NCBI RefSeq assembly: GCF_949987535.1 | Contig: NC_080064.1 | Span: forward strand, 132,832,708 to 132,896,707 | Reading direction: 5' to 3' | Source of the DNA: Balaenoptera acutorostrata | Lineage: Eukaryota > Chordata > Mammalia > Artiodactyla > Balaenopteridae | DNA length: 64,000 nucleotides | In this document: positions 48,946 to 59,715 of the stretch, in pieces | Position numbering within the stretch: position 1 is the first letter of the stretch | How the letters are laid out: the number at the start of each line of letters is the position of its first letter | Notes under the pieces: model-generated | The model's input: the letters and a program-made list of their open reading frames with translations, nothing else | The model's database searches: none | What the model was told of the DNA's origin: nothing | Position numbers and translations under genes: made by a program

Positions 48946-49374
48946 ATCACTCCTAGTTTACAGAACATGTGCAGGGAACACTTTTTATTTCACCACAACA
49001 AAGCTGTGACTTAGCTGAACTTTCTGATTAGTAGAATTATCTATATGGTTTGATACCTTTAAAAAATAGTGAAGCTATGTGTTTTAGAGTCTTGTCATCT
49101 CTGAGTTACAAATGTAACTACAACCCAGGAATTTTGAGCATCTGACAGGTGTTCTGTTGTCTGCTTGAATTAGTAACAATTAAATGTACTGGACTTTGGC
49201 CTTTCTTAGAGCCAGTGACTCTAGATAAGCACTAGCTTTCTCATTTAACAGAGAAACTGAAAAATCCAAGTTGCTTTATTTTTCTAGGCTTAAGTTAATT
49301 GGCATACTTGTGCACCACACTAAAATAATGATGCTTAAACATAAATTATCTTTTCTAAGCACTCAAAGTGAGGT

Positions 49375-49565
49375 AAGGGGGTGAATGGAAAGAGCACTGG
49401 ACTTCAAGTCAGAAGATTTGGGGTTCAACTTAATGTTGCGTGACTTTGGGCAAGTTACTTAAACTCTCTGAAGTCCATTCAGTTCCTTCATCTGTAAAAT
49501 TGGGATAATATACATTTCATAAGTATGCAGTGAGAATTAAATCAGATAACTTGTGAAGGCACATT
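49375..49565 (+). mobile_element. MIR relic (+)
   Basis: AGAGCACTGGACTTCAAGTC, TGACTTTGGGCAAGTTACTT and TTCATCTGTAAAATTGGGAT. Confidence 0.85.
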
Positions 49566-49859
49566 GGATTTCATTGATCCTCACATTCACTTTTTTTCAC
49601 ATTTAACATTTCTAACATGAAGATGCATGTTACACTCAATGACATCTCGGCATTCTGTCGTAGTTTAGTTGATGGTGTTTTTTTCTTTCTTAGTGCCACA
49701 TAAAAGACTGGTGTGTGTCTTAAAATCAGTGGTGTCTTAGACTTGACGAAATATAACGATTGTTTCTCTCTCCCTCAGGGCTGCACAACATATGCATCGT
49801 CTCCATTCTCATCCTGCCACAAAATGCCCCTCCCCTGAGACTCACACGAATTGTTCATA

Positions 49860-50015
49860 TTTTAGTTTGTTTTCATATATCCGTTAACTATGGAACCTTA
49901 TGTCAGTCCTCATCACTGTTAAGCTCTAGAAAGCAGAGAATATATCACTTTTTCTTTTTGTAACTCAACTTGCATAATTATATACGATTCTGTATTTAAT
50001 AAATATTCACTTATT
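49860..50015 (+). mobile_element. L2 3' end (+)
   Basis: GTTAAGCTCTAGAAAGCAGA and TCTGTATTTAATAAATATTC match the last part of L2. Confidence 0.5.
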
Positions 50016-50521
50016 GGTGCTAATTCCACTTCTGAGACAACACTGAAACCTGGGGTCTTAATAGTATTCCAGTGATTTTGGTAAAAGCTAGGTAAAGGGC
50101 TGAGAATACCAAGGAAGGCATAACTTGTGTTATTACATAGTTTTCTGTGTGTCGTTGTTTCCTGTTGAAAATACCACTGCTTACCTCCTGGTACCTTCCC
50201 TTGTCTATATATAAGCCAAGCAGCCTCAGACAACATTGCAGAAACGCTTGTACAGCCAACAGGCCCTGTTCTGGCAATGGTGAGGTTTGGCCCTCTTTTC
50301 AGCTAATCTATGTTTTTCTTTACTGTCAACAGCCATAAAACAGAGAGGAAAACTGTTATTGGCATTGGGAGGATAATGAAGAAAATAAGCGTAAACAGAT
50401 GCACGATGCATCCCTTTTCCCAGAGTGGACTTTTGTGGCCTTTGTCCACAGGCTCTGAACCAGTTTATCATTCAATCGCTCATTCATTCCCATTTTTTAC
50501 TTTTCTGTGGTGACCTGGCAG

Positions 50522-50748
50522 GTTAAAGATTTCATAAATTCTGAGCTCCTAGCACAGTTATACTCTTCAGAGGACCAAAATACTCTGATGGAGGAATCTG
50601 CCGAGCAGGCTCAGCGCCGGGATGAGATGCTTCGAATGTACCAAGCCCTTAAAGAAGCCCTCGTGGTCATCGGCGACATCAACACAGCCACGACGTTCAC
50701 GCCCGCACCGCCGCCGGTGGACGACTCCTGGATCCAGCATTCCCGCAG
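50522..50748 (+). CDS. DNM3: DNM3 (dynamin-3) internal exon B: end of GED and start of the proline-rich tail
   Basis: The exon is 227 bp, entering in phase 0 and leaving two bases (AG) of an arginine codon. The acceptor is TGACCTGGCAG and the donor GTAAGAA. About 55 residues, starting [19 protein letters not shown] and continuing through [19 protein letters not shown], form the second half of the GTPase effector domain, an amphipathic helix that packs into the dynamin stalk and stimulates GTP hydrolysis on assembly. After [11 protein letters not shown] the sequence becomes Pro/Ser/Thr rich ([17 protein letters not shown]), the start of the SH3-binding tail. It joins exon A in frame across a 7.8-kb intron and exon C across a 1.2-kb intron. 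The linker ATTFTP differs from the ATVSTP-like sequence I recall in other dynamin-3 proteins; this may be a lineage-specific change. Confidence 0.97.
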
Positions 50749-51494
50749 GTAAGAAGATGGCTCCACGTCACCGGAGGCCTCCCAGCTTGTCCAGTGTCAT
50801 TTTCTGAATGTGCTTCCCTAAACCAGTATGAACCTAAAGAAAGAGGAAAAAAGATATTTAAGTCCAGGAGCGAGAGAGAAGGTCAGATGATCCCAACCGC
50901 TTTCAAAATCAAGCAAAAAATCGTTGGAGACGCCTCATAGACTAACTGTGTGGTTTCCTTTACTCATAGAACTACCTGTTAGATCTGTGGGAAAGAACTA
51001 CAAGACAGAGCTAGCTGCCAAGTAAACTATGAAAAACCTAACAAACTTTGTATCTTAGGTGTTGGCATATCCCAATGATCTGTACTGTTCTAGGGTGTGA
51101 TGGCTTAGGAGTGAATATGATTTGAACCTAATACATTTTTAGAGGGTGTCAAATTCAGAACCAGGCAGATCCATCTCCTGACCCTAAACATGGTCCTAAC
51201 GTAAATCGCTTGAGGAAATTGGATCCCAGAGATTACAGGTGGGGAATTCTGAAGTGTGTCCATATTCCATTGGAGATCAAAGAAGCCCAACTAAGAGAAT
51301 TGGGGGCTGACTCACATGATAACTTCTTTTTGAAAGGGCTATTTTATCTTGAAGATTATGAGTTTGGAGGAACTAAGGTGATTGGCAGTGGAAAGAATCA
51401 GAACATGTGAAATTCCTTAAAAATGTACTGACTTAAATAACTTTGTGTTACACATAATTAAAAAAAAACCTTTACACTTAAAAAAAAAAGCACA

Positions 51495-51638
51495 ATATAT
51501 CCTTACATTGGAACGTTATACAGCCATTAAAAAGAGTAAGTTCTTTAAGTAGTGAAATGAAAACACAGGCCAGTTAATGTGAAGCTTAAAAAAAAATGTT
51601 AAGTTGTAGAATGCTGTGTACAAAAAAAGCAATGTATG

Positions 51639-51689
<51 letters not shown>

Positions 51690-51830
51690 GGTATTGTAGA
51701 ATATAGTTAAAAAGGATACCCGGGAAAAGATGTTGGTTGTCTCCACAGAGCAAGCGGGGAGGGGAGGGAAACTTTCTTTTCACTATTTACCCTTCTATAC
51801 CGTTTAACATCCCTAACGCGTGTCTGAGTT
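51495..51830 (+). mobile_element. Old L1M 3' relic upstream of exon C
   Basis: CATTGGAACGTTATACAGCC, AAAAGATGTTGGTTGTCTCC and CTTTTCACTATTTACCCTTC resemble an old L1 3' end. It contains a compound AT/AG repeat and lies about 100 bases from the exon C acceptor. Confidence 0.5.
51634..51685 (+). repeat. Compound (TA)n(GA)n microsatellite
   Basis: GTATATATATATATATATAG then about sixteen GA units, lying in the 1.2-kb intron about 250 bases upstream of exon C. Confidence 0.95.
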
Positions 51831-51935
51831 AGTCAGAAAATACTTTTAAAAAAGCAGTCAGTTATAAAATATTTTTTAAGGATGAATTCCTACGGAGAGG
51901 AGGATGGGCAAACTGCTGTCGGTCTCTGCCCCCAG

Positions 51936-52172
51936 GTCCCCGCCTCCAAGCCCCACCACCCAGCGGAGGCCGACGCTGAGCGCGCCCCTCCCGCGGCCCA
52001 CGTCCGGCCGGGGGCCCGCACCCGCCATCCCCTCCCCGGGACCCCACTCGGCGGCGCCTCCTGTGCCCTTCCGGCCTGGCCCGTTGCCTCCTTTCCCCAA
52101 CAGCAGCGACTCGTTCGGGGCACCTCCACAGGTTCCGTCTCGGCCCACCAGGGCCCCTCCGAGCGTCCCAAG
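51936..52172 (+). CDS. DNM3: DNM3 (dynamin-3) internal exon C: proline/arginine-rich domain
   Basis: The exon is 237 bp with acceptor CTCTGCCCCCAG and donor GTGAGTG. Its first G completes the arginine codon begun in exon B, and it ends with AG of the next codon. It encodes about 78 residues of the dynamin proline/arginine-rich domain, which recruits SH3 proteins such as amphiphysin, endophilin and intersectin. Visible features are [12 protein letters not shown] at the start, the [14 protein letters not shown] segment and [16 protein letters not shown] near the end; PSRPTR matches the PSRPxR class of amphiphysin SH3 ligand known from dynamin-1. The exon is very GC- and CpG-rich in AT-rich surroundings, so long open frames occur on both strands; those on the minus strand are shadows. 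If the donor is not used, the frame reads Arg then stop (AGG TGA) at once. The canonical last exon was not found downstream in the window. Confidence 0.97.
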
Positions 52173-53552
52173 GTGAGTGTTCTGCGCGAGGCCGAAATCA
52201 GGGCCACGCTCGTCGGTTCTCTTCTCATAGCCTGACAGACAAAATTGATTTGGAAAAGAAAATGGTAAAGATACTGTCATACACGTTTTCAGCTTTCCCT
52301 CCGGGAGGGGGATCATGGGAAGATTGCTGAGCCCGTGACACCATTTAGAAACCAGTATATGGCCTAAACCTCTCCTTTCTCAACTGGCACAAACTAAATG
52401 GGACCAAAGAAACCTGGGTCCAGATGAGTGACGTTTTGGCAGCTGTTTGTAGAATTTGACGGAGACCTTTGAAATGAAAGAGCCGTGGCTGGGTCGCTGC
52501 AAGCTGTGTGCTCCCTAGGTCACTGGGGCATCACCAGCTAAGGCCTGGCCTTCTCTATTACCAGAGGAGTTCTAGAACACCACTGACTTCAAGGAATATT
52601 ATCTATCTGCCCTCTGAACTTTGACCCCTAAACCCAATATTATTAACTTTAATGTAGGCTGAGTAAAATTCTGGCTGGTTAATCTGTGATTGTTTTTTAA
52701 AAAGCTATGCATAGAAATTTTAACACAGGCATATAATTGCTGTGCGCAGTCACTGATAATATATATAAGATAGAACACTGTACATTTGAATAATACATTT
52801 GGCATTTGTAAGCAGATTGTCAGGCTTAACTGTGAAACAAAATAGCTAATAAATAAGTAGAACTTGAAATATGTATATATATAGTTGAAGCTATATTCTA
52901 ACCTTCATACATTTATGGTCAATATACTAATTAGAGATTTTGAAAATAGAGGGAATTAGGGTTTTTTCCCTCAACATCAGAAATTTAAAAATGAAAGAAA
53001 ATAGCCCATACAGAAAGTTAGTTTTTTAGAAGTTCAATTCAGAGGATTAAAATATTTGTATACTCCATGAAGGAAAACCTTACTATGCAGGTACCATAAA
53101 AAGAGAAGTGAGTTCTGCCCACCCATGAAGCCTGAGTCACCTCACCCTCTGACTTCAGTACTTACATTTATTTTGATCTTCAGGCTGTTGGGTGTAATGA
53201 AGAGAAGAAGGGGCATCTTAACCCACTAAACAAAGGGAAGTGTAGAAGGAATAGAAGGAGATGTGGAATCAGAAGACCTGGTTTGCCACAGGCCTTGGGC
53301 CACTCATTTAACTGAGCCAGGAGTTCCTCATCTATGAAATAAAGACATAACAAGGATGTGGCCCAAATCATATGAGATGAGGTATTTGAAAGAGTCTCAC
53401 AAACTGTAAAGCGCTGTGGTTGTTACTGCCATCATGATTTTGGTCCCCATCAAAGAGGATATATGTACTCTCAAACCTATGTATTTTTTTTTTCTAACCT
53501 CAATAGGTTTGGCTTATAATTTATTTGGAACTGAGCTGAATTTCTCGTAATA

Positions 53553-53770
53553 ACAGTAACAACAGCTAGTATTTATTGAGCCCTCCACGTATGCTAGGCA
53601 CTGTCCTAAGAGCTTTGCAGGTACATTTTTGTTTAATGCTCACAACAACCCCATGAGATAGGTTATTATCCGTTTTACAGACGAGGCACAGAGGTTAAGC
53701 AACTTGCCCAAGGCTGCTCAACCAGGCCCGAATCGAGCTGGGCTTTAATCCCAAGCAGTCTCCTAACCAT
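53553..53770 (-). mobile_element. MIR relic (- orientation)
   Basis: AGTATTTATTGAGCCCTCCA, CTCACAACAACCCCATGAGA and AGCAACTTGCCCAAGGCTGC. The next element, a MER20, follows at once. Confidence 0.85.
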
Positions 53771-53772
53771 GT

Positions 53773-54012
53773 CGGGGTTTCTCCACCTCAGCACTACTGA
53801 CATTTTGTTGTGGACCTTGTGCTGTGCGTTTTAGGATGTTCAGCAGCATCCTGGCATCTACCTAGTGGATGTCGGCTGCACTCCCCCAGTTGTGACCACT
53901 AAGAATGTCTCTAGACATTGACACTGGGGGTGGGGGGAGGGGCTTGGGGACGCGGGGAGAGGTTAGGGTTAGGGTTGAAAAGGCTTGAGAACCCTCCCCT
54001 GGAGAACCACTG
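53773..54012 (-). mobile_element. MER20 relic (- orientation)
   Basis: CGGGGTTTCTCCACCTCAGC, GCATCTACCTAGTGGATGTC, CCCCCAGTTGTGACCACTAA and terminal GGAGAACCACTG are the MER20 reverse complement. The interior has gained a G-rich stretch with a few TTAGGG-like units (53961-53976). It lies directly next to a MIR relic. Confidence 0.85.
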
Positions 54013-54750
54013 CACTGCAGTATTCAAAAGACTGTCCCTTCCATGTAAACAAGCATAAAGGTCAGCATTGAGCCTCACTACACACAAGATTAAATTATTG
54101 TTTTAGGAAACTTAAAACTGACTGGGAAAGGGTCTGCAGTTGTGCCAAGAAGGTGTGGAGGCCATTGGCGGGGGCTGGGGGGGGCGGTGGCGGGGGTGTT
54201 GAGCGTGGGAAGATGGGAGTCCCATACAGGGGCCTTAAAGTCGGCTATTTTGTCTGTTTAGCTATAAGAAGGAACTAGAGCAACCTGGTGGTGCCTGCCT
54301 TCAAGAATGAAAGTGCATGTCTTTGCCTGCTCGCTTGGCTGCTTTACCTCTCGGTTTCAGATAAGCTGGCTTGCCAATACCCTTCAGAGATAACTGTTGA
54401 ATGCTAAATTGATTTGTTAAGCCAGGTGGAGTCGCCCTTGGTATTTCCCAGCTCACACACACACAAGGTAGCCAGCAGGAATCGGGCTCTGGAGCCTCTG
54501 CTGGAGAAGGGAAACTGCCAGGTTTCAGGCACCTGCTTTGGGGAATTTATAGGACAACAGCGTGTTATTCAAAATTTCTGGATTATTCTCAGGTTAGAGC
54601 CAGAGTTAACTTGATCTGGCCTTGCAACGATTCTCAAAAGTAAAACAGAAATTAGGGTTCAGAGTAAAAGAGGAAAATTGGTGGGTTTTGCTGAGCCTTC
54701 CAGTTTCAGCGCCGGTTCAGCGCACTGGGAGGGAAATCCTTGGGGGGACG

Positions 54751-54766
54751 ACGGGGGGGGGGGGGG
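54751..54766 (+). repeat. Poly(G) run
   Basis: ACGACGGGGGGGGGGGGGGT, 13-14 G in a row in a generally G-rich patch (54718-54766). Confidence 0.9.
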
Positions 54767-54917
54767 TCACCCGAGAGAGAGCAAGAAGGACTTTGTTAGG
54801 ATCCTTATGCCTATTAAAGTTTAGCTTTAGATGGAGAATTCTGACCACGTAAAGTCTGTTTTTAATAAAAGCCAGGGCAGGAATCCTACCAAATGCAAGC
54901 CAGAAATGGGGTTTAAG

Positions 54918-54978
54918 ATTTCAAAAAAAGAAAGAGAGAAAAGGAAAGGGAGACAAAGATAGAAAGAAAGAAAGAAAA
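54918..54978 (+). repeat. Purine (GAAA/GGAA) tract
   Basis: AAAAAAGAAAGAGAGAAAAG followed by several GAAA units. Confidence 0.85.
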
Positions 54979-56821
54979 AGTTGAGGGAAGCTCTTGTTGA
55001 AACTTCACCTTGTTCCATTTATTTATATACTCTCTTTTCCCTCCATGACTTGCCTCCATTTTCTCTATTAAAAACTAAAATAACTCGAAATGCCATTATC
55101 CATCATGTCCAGAAAAACAACCCTTAGGTTTCCGAGAAGGAAGTTTAATTTTTTCTCCAGTTTTTTGCTTTCTTAAAGGCCCTTTCTCCCCTTTTATCTG
55201 AAACCAGAAACTCATAACGTGACAAGACAGTGCAAGCAGTGTCCTGCCGGCTCCCTGTTGGGCTTTAATATTACAAAGGCAAAAACTGAACTTTTAGAGG
55301 CAAAAGATTCTGCCACTCAGCGTGTGCCTGCGCATAGTTTTCTTCTGGATAACTTGTGATTTCATTAGCAAGTTGTGATCTTCACTTTTAAGAGCATAGA
55401 TTTATTGTAACCCTATTCAGATGTAATGAAAGCACCTGCAATTGTACAGAAACCATGAGTGTTCTGCTTTTTTTAAAAAAATGATTATTATTGTATCTTT
55501 CCATTCCAATGTAAAGGAAGAGGAAGGAGAGAGGCTGGTCGAGTGGTTTTTGGCCCAGTTTTTCTCAGCTGCTCAAGCTGTTCTGGTTTATGTGCATGGA
55601 GACTTTCAGTGAGGGCTAGAAATATTGCACACTGCATGCCTGTTTTAATTAACTCCTCCTGAACTAGGGGAGCACCTCTATCCCAAAGAGCCTCACCAGC
55701 ATGGATGCTTCTGCCATTAGAAAGTTAACTGTACACAAATCTGATCTGTGGAACATTTTCTGTTGCCAGAATGTTTGGTGTGTCCCCTCCCCTCTCACCT
55801 CTATCAACTTCTCCGAAGCGGCTGAAACCCAGTTGGAAAATCCCAGCCAGTCGTGTCCTTGTTGAGCAACATGATGTTAAACAGACATCAGTACCTCTTT
55901 AGGGACCCTATTCTCTTACTTGAAGATTCTAATCTTCACCAAACACTAACTTTAGGGCTGATGTAGCTATTTTCGGTTACAGCTTCTTAAAATTAGCTAA
56001 TTGGGAATCACAGCCTTTGACATTAACAGAACAAATTAACTGAATCAGAGTGTGTTTTTCCTGGCAACAGCCCGACTCTGGCATTATTTCACTCATTTGT
56101 CTTCTCCCCTTTCCTTGGACTAGGCTATTTTGCAACGGTCAAAAGGGGATAAGGGTGGGAGGAAGGGTCTCTATCCAAGGAAAAGCAAACTTCATTTACC
56201 TCATCATCCAGTCTCCTATTTAAAAACAATTTTTTTTCTGAAAAATTGAAGTCCTTTCTTTTAACCAGCCCTGTCACCAAGTCTGATGGTGTCTTTTAAA
56301 AATGACAAAAGTGAATCAGAGGAAAGGACTTAGCTTTTACTCCAGCTCATTCACATGACAGAAACACAGCATGGAAACCAAGAAATGCTCCACAGAAAGA
56401 GTCTCTGGTGAGGCCCATGGTGAAACTGGGGTCCCTGCACTGCAGAGACAGCCCTGGAATAGCATCAAGGTTATCCCAGGGCCTCCCACTTATGCTCCTT
56501 CCATGACTTATAAAGTTTCCCTGACTTGACATGCACACTTTGAGAGTCTCATCACAGCCCCACATTCTCAGTAATTTACTACTCAGCCAACCATGGCAAA
56601 AGGTACATCAGTTTCTCTACATGAAGAGACAATCCATGCACTCATGTTCTTTTCTTTACAAAGGTAAAAGCCATTTGGTTCTCTTTACAATTTAGCTTAA
56701 TCTGGTTTTAAATGTTTGACCCTGATGCTCTTCTGAACCATATCTCTTTTACGTATTTTATATGTGGATTTAATTGGCAGCTAACACAGAATCCCTTTCA
56801 CCTAGGGATAAGGTCTCCCTG

Positions 56822-56868
56822 TTTTGTTTTGTTTTGTTTCGTTTTGTTTCGTTTTGTTTTGTTTTCAG
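56822..56868 (+). repeat. (GTTTT)n tract
   Basis: About nine GTTTT units, two of them GTTTC. It is followed by CAGCCAG, which resembles a weak acceptor but has no supported exon. Confidence 0.9.
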
Positions 56869-59715
56869 CCAGTCCCCCGAATTTTGAGTAAGAGCAAACC
56901 CATGATTCTTATGAGTGTGTCTTTGCATCCCTAATATCAAGGTTTGGTGCCATGAAGGATGAAGCTGCCGAGCCTTGAAGTTGTGGGCTCAGGGTTCACG
57001 GACAGTTAAGCGACTTGTGGGACTAGCCTGTCTGACTCCCCAGCAGTCGTGTACTGGAAACACCCTGACTTACTTCCTCCTCAACAGCCCTCTAAAAGTA
57101 CGACTTCTTTTAGCAGCTGAGTGTCTTTGGACAAGTGATGAATTCATCTTGTGATTTCTGATTTCAGCCATGAGCTTTCTATTTTCCTCGACATCCTTCT
57201 CCTTTAAAGAACAAACAAATAAAAATATGATTAGGTGTTCTGATTTTTCAGGGAACAGTTTTTATATTTAGCAACTGGATTTGAAAGTCAAGCAAGGATT
57301 TTTACAAAGTATAATTGCTGAGAATAGAAACAACTTTGAGGCATTCTTTCTGATTCTTAATATTTAAGGCATCTCATGAGGCTACTATGTAACAAAATTA
57401 GTTACAGAAATCCCAAATGTAATTAATAATTTGTTGCAGGTTTAACATGAGTTGTCACGATGCTTAACATATTGTAATGAAAATGGGAATTTGGCCACAA
57501 GCTGCTCACTGAAGAAAAACGTGCAATTTAATCTGAGCCCCACAATTAGATATTTCATCAAAATCATTCAAATGCCACAGTGATTCTGGTTGTAACATAA
57601 TAATTCACTGAAGTGAATCAATGGTTAATGTCAAAGGTTTTCATTCTTCAGGTCTTGGTTTCATTCTGGTTCTAGTGGAAGTAAAATTAGCCTGGTGGTT
57701 TCCTTCTTGGGTATAGCAAACTTGAGTCTACTTTACACAAACATCTCCATCCCGCCACAGTCCACAATGACTGGCAGTCTGTTTAGGCAAGGCCCAGGAA
57801 TTTGGGAGCTTTGCAGATGTGTCAAGGTAGATTTCAGATTGCCTTTCAGTTTTCAATGTGCCCCTTATCTTACTTTTCCAAACATCTGATGGTGTGGGAG
57901 GGTACAAGAACACAGAAAGTAAGAAAGGATCTACATGAGGCAAAGTACAAACAGCAGAAATGCAGACAGGCAGCAGGGCAGTAAATATAACAATATACCA
58001 TATACCATACCAGCCCCGTGCTAACTGGCATTGAGTTAAGGGAACAACTGCTTCCATGTCCCACGACCAATAATAGCAAATAGCTCTGTCATTGTTCTCG
58101 TTTGGCGCTCTAAATTGCTAAACTTCAGCAGTGTAGGGAAAGCCTTTCTGAGTTTCAGGGTACCTAATCCTGCCCCTGGTTTCACCTGATTGAGGAAGAC
58201 AGCCAAGACGGGAGTCTGGCACAAGAGCCACTGACCAGTGAAAAACGCACAGCCAATAATTATTATTCTTCCTGTAGCCGGTCAGCAGCAAACTGTCACC
58301 AGTTGGAATCTGCTGAATGTTCCTATATACGAGTTGATGTCAGCTCAGAGAAAAGAATTCTGCCCAGTGTAAGCAGACCCACAGTCTTGTAGACGCACAC
58401 AAGCTAGTACTTCTGTTTCATCACTGCCCTCTTTTGTCTCCCTCACTGTAAGAAAAGAATGAGTTTACAGGGAAAATCTTCATTTTCAGGCAGTTGTGGT
58501 CAGATGGCATGTTTTTCAATGACTTGAGAGATTCGTGGCACAACATGATCCGTGGCTCTTTCACCTCTAAATTTTATATAAGCAGCAAACTCCGAGAATG
58601 AGCTGCTGGACACCTCTTCCTCCCTGTGACTTATCAGCTACGAGGAAAAATTAGAAGTGAAATTTAGCTTACTAGAGCTGCTTTAGCCGATAAATAGCCA
58701 GGAAATTAAACATGAAAATGTAAATGCTGCATCTTTCACTCAGAATGTGCTTTACATGCCTCCCTCCAGCAGAATGAGAAAGGAGTTGAGGATTTAACTG
58801 AGGGTTTGATGGCTTTTGTCTGCTTGTCATAACTTTATTGCTGCTTAAACATAGAATTTTTAAATGCCCAATGTTAAAACCTTTAGCTTACTCTAGCCAA
58901 CGTATTGTAACCGTCGTCTAGGGGAACCTCTGAATCTAAACACATATTTACACCCTTTAGTTGCCAAATGAAATCCACCTGGCTTACCAAATGCTGTTTC
59001 CAAAAGAATATTACACTTTTGGTCTGGCCAGTATTTTTAAATGCAGGGGCTGGGGGGCGGGGTGTTGGAAATGCATTGGGTTTGCAAGAATCTGCATGTG
59101 TACTGATGCCGCATTACCGGTATTTAGGTGAAGTTTAGATCGTATGGCAACTCTGACCAGAAATACAATTCCTACGGAGGCCAAAGTCCAAAGCCACGAG
59201 GAACTGAGGCAGTCTCAGCATGACACAGTACTTTCTTTTCTTTCTGGCTACTTTTCAGGCATCAGAGCCACATGATAGGCAAACCTGCAAATAACAAGTG
59301 CTCTAATTTCTGAAATTATTTTTTAACCATTCCCATAAACACCAGGAAATGTCCACTCCTGTTTTCCAGTCAAAATGATCTGCTCACGTGAATTGTAGAA
59401 AGAACACATTCCGTCCAAGGATCAGGAAAAAAAATCCTTAATCAAAATGGCAAACAGCAAAATTCTCAATCATTCATGGTCAATGACAAGGCCAGGCCTT
59501 CTTGATTTTAATTGCTCAGACACGTGGAGAATTCCAGATCTTTATGAAGTCAACATTTTCCCCCATTGGGATTAGTTTAAACACTGAAAAACAGGATAAT
59601 ACTGTTCTTGCTGCTATTATGGGAACCCAGTAAATATGCAAGTTAATACAAAATTTAGAAATATGCTTCATCCCTTTCCTATTTTTTTTTTGTTTGTTTT
59701 GTTTTGTTTTTGTAG

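Larger units (their letters stand above)
42707..50521 (+). other. DNM3: DNM3 intron between exons A and B
   Basis: A 7.8-kb intron with GTAAGTG donor and GGCAG acceptor. It holds MIR/L2 relics, a 74-bp AC microsatellite (44564-44637), an AT-rich tract near 45.0 kb, an old L1 fragment near 46.6 kb and a perfect 19-bp inverted repeat at 46073-46157. No additional exon or RNA gene was seen. The stretches 44.65-45.98 kb and 46.66-47.64 kb are largely repeat-free. Confidence 0.9.
50749..51935 (+). other. DNM3: DNM3 intron between exons B and C
   Basis: A 1.2-kb intron with GTAAGAA donor and CCCCCAG acceptor. The first half shows nothing recognisable. The second half holds an old L1 3' relic and a compound AT/AG microsatellite that come within about 100 bases of exon C. 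Confidence 0.9.
52173..59715 (+). other. DNM3: DNM3 downstream intron, largely repeat-poor
   Basis: Begins with the GTGAGTG donor of exon C. Apart from a MIR and a MER20 relic at 53.55-54.01 kb, a short G run (54751-54766), a GA-rich patch (54918-54978) and a (GTTTT)n tract (56822-56868), it holds almost no recognisable transposon from 54.1 to 59.7 kb. Low repeat density over more than 5 kb can indicate constrained non-coding sequence, but no specific element could be identified by eye. The canonical last coding exon was searched for (Arg-Arg-Pro-Pro-rich start) and not found. Confidence 0.75.

Noticed and set aside
51876..52316. 146-codon minus-strand open frame over exon C
   Set aside because: Shadow of GC-rich Pro/Arg codons. 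The plus strand has splice sites and a known protein family; the antisense protein is Gly/Arg-rich low complexity.
53961..53976. Telomere-like GGTTAGGGTTAGGGTT
   Set aside because: Under three units, located inside a MER20 relic in a G-rich stretch; most likely local slippage, not an interstitial telomere.
56822..56875. Possible acceptor TTTTGTTTTCAGCCAG after the (GTTTT)n tract
   Set aside because: In the phase required by exon C no plausible dynamin C-terminus follows, and the pyrimidine tract is simple repeat.
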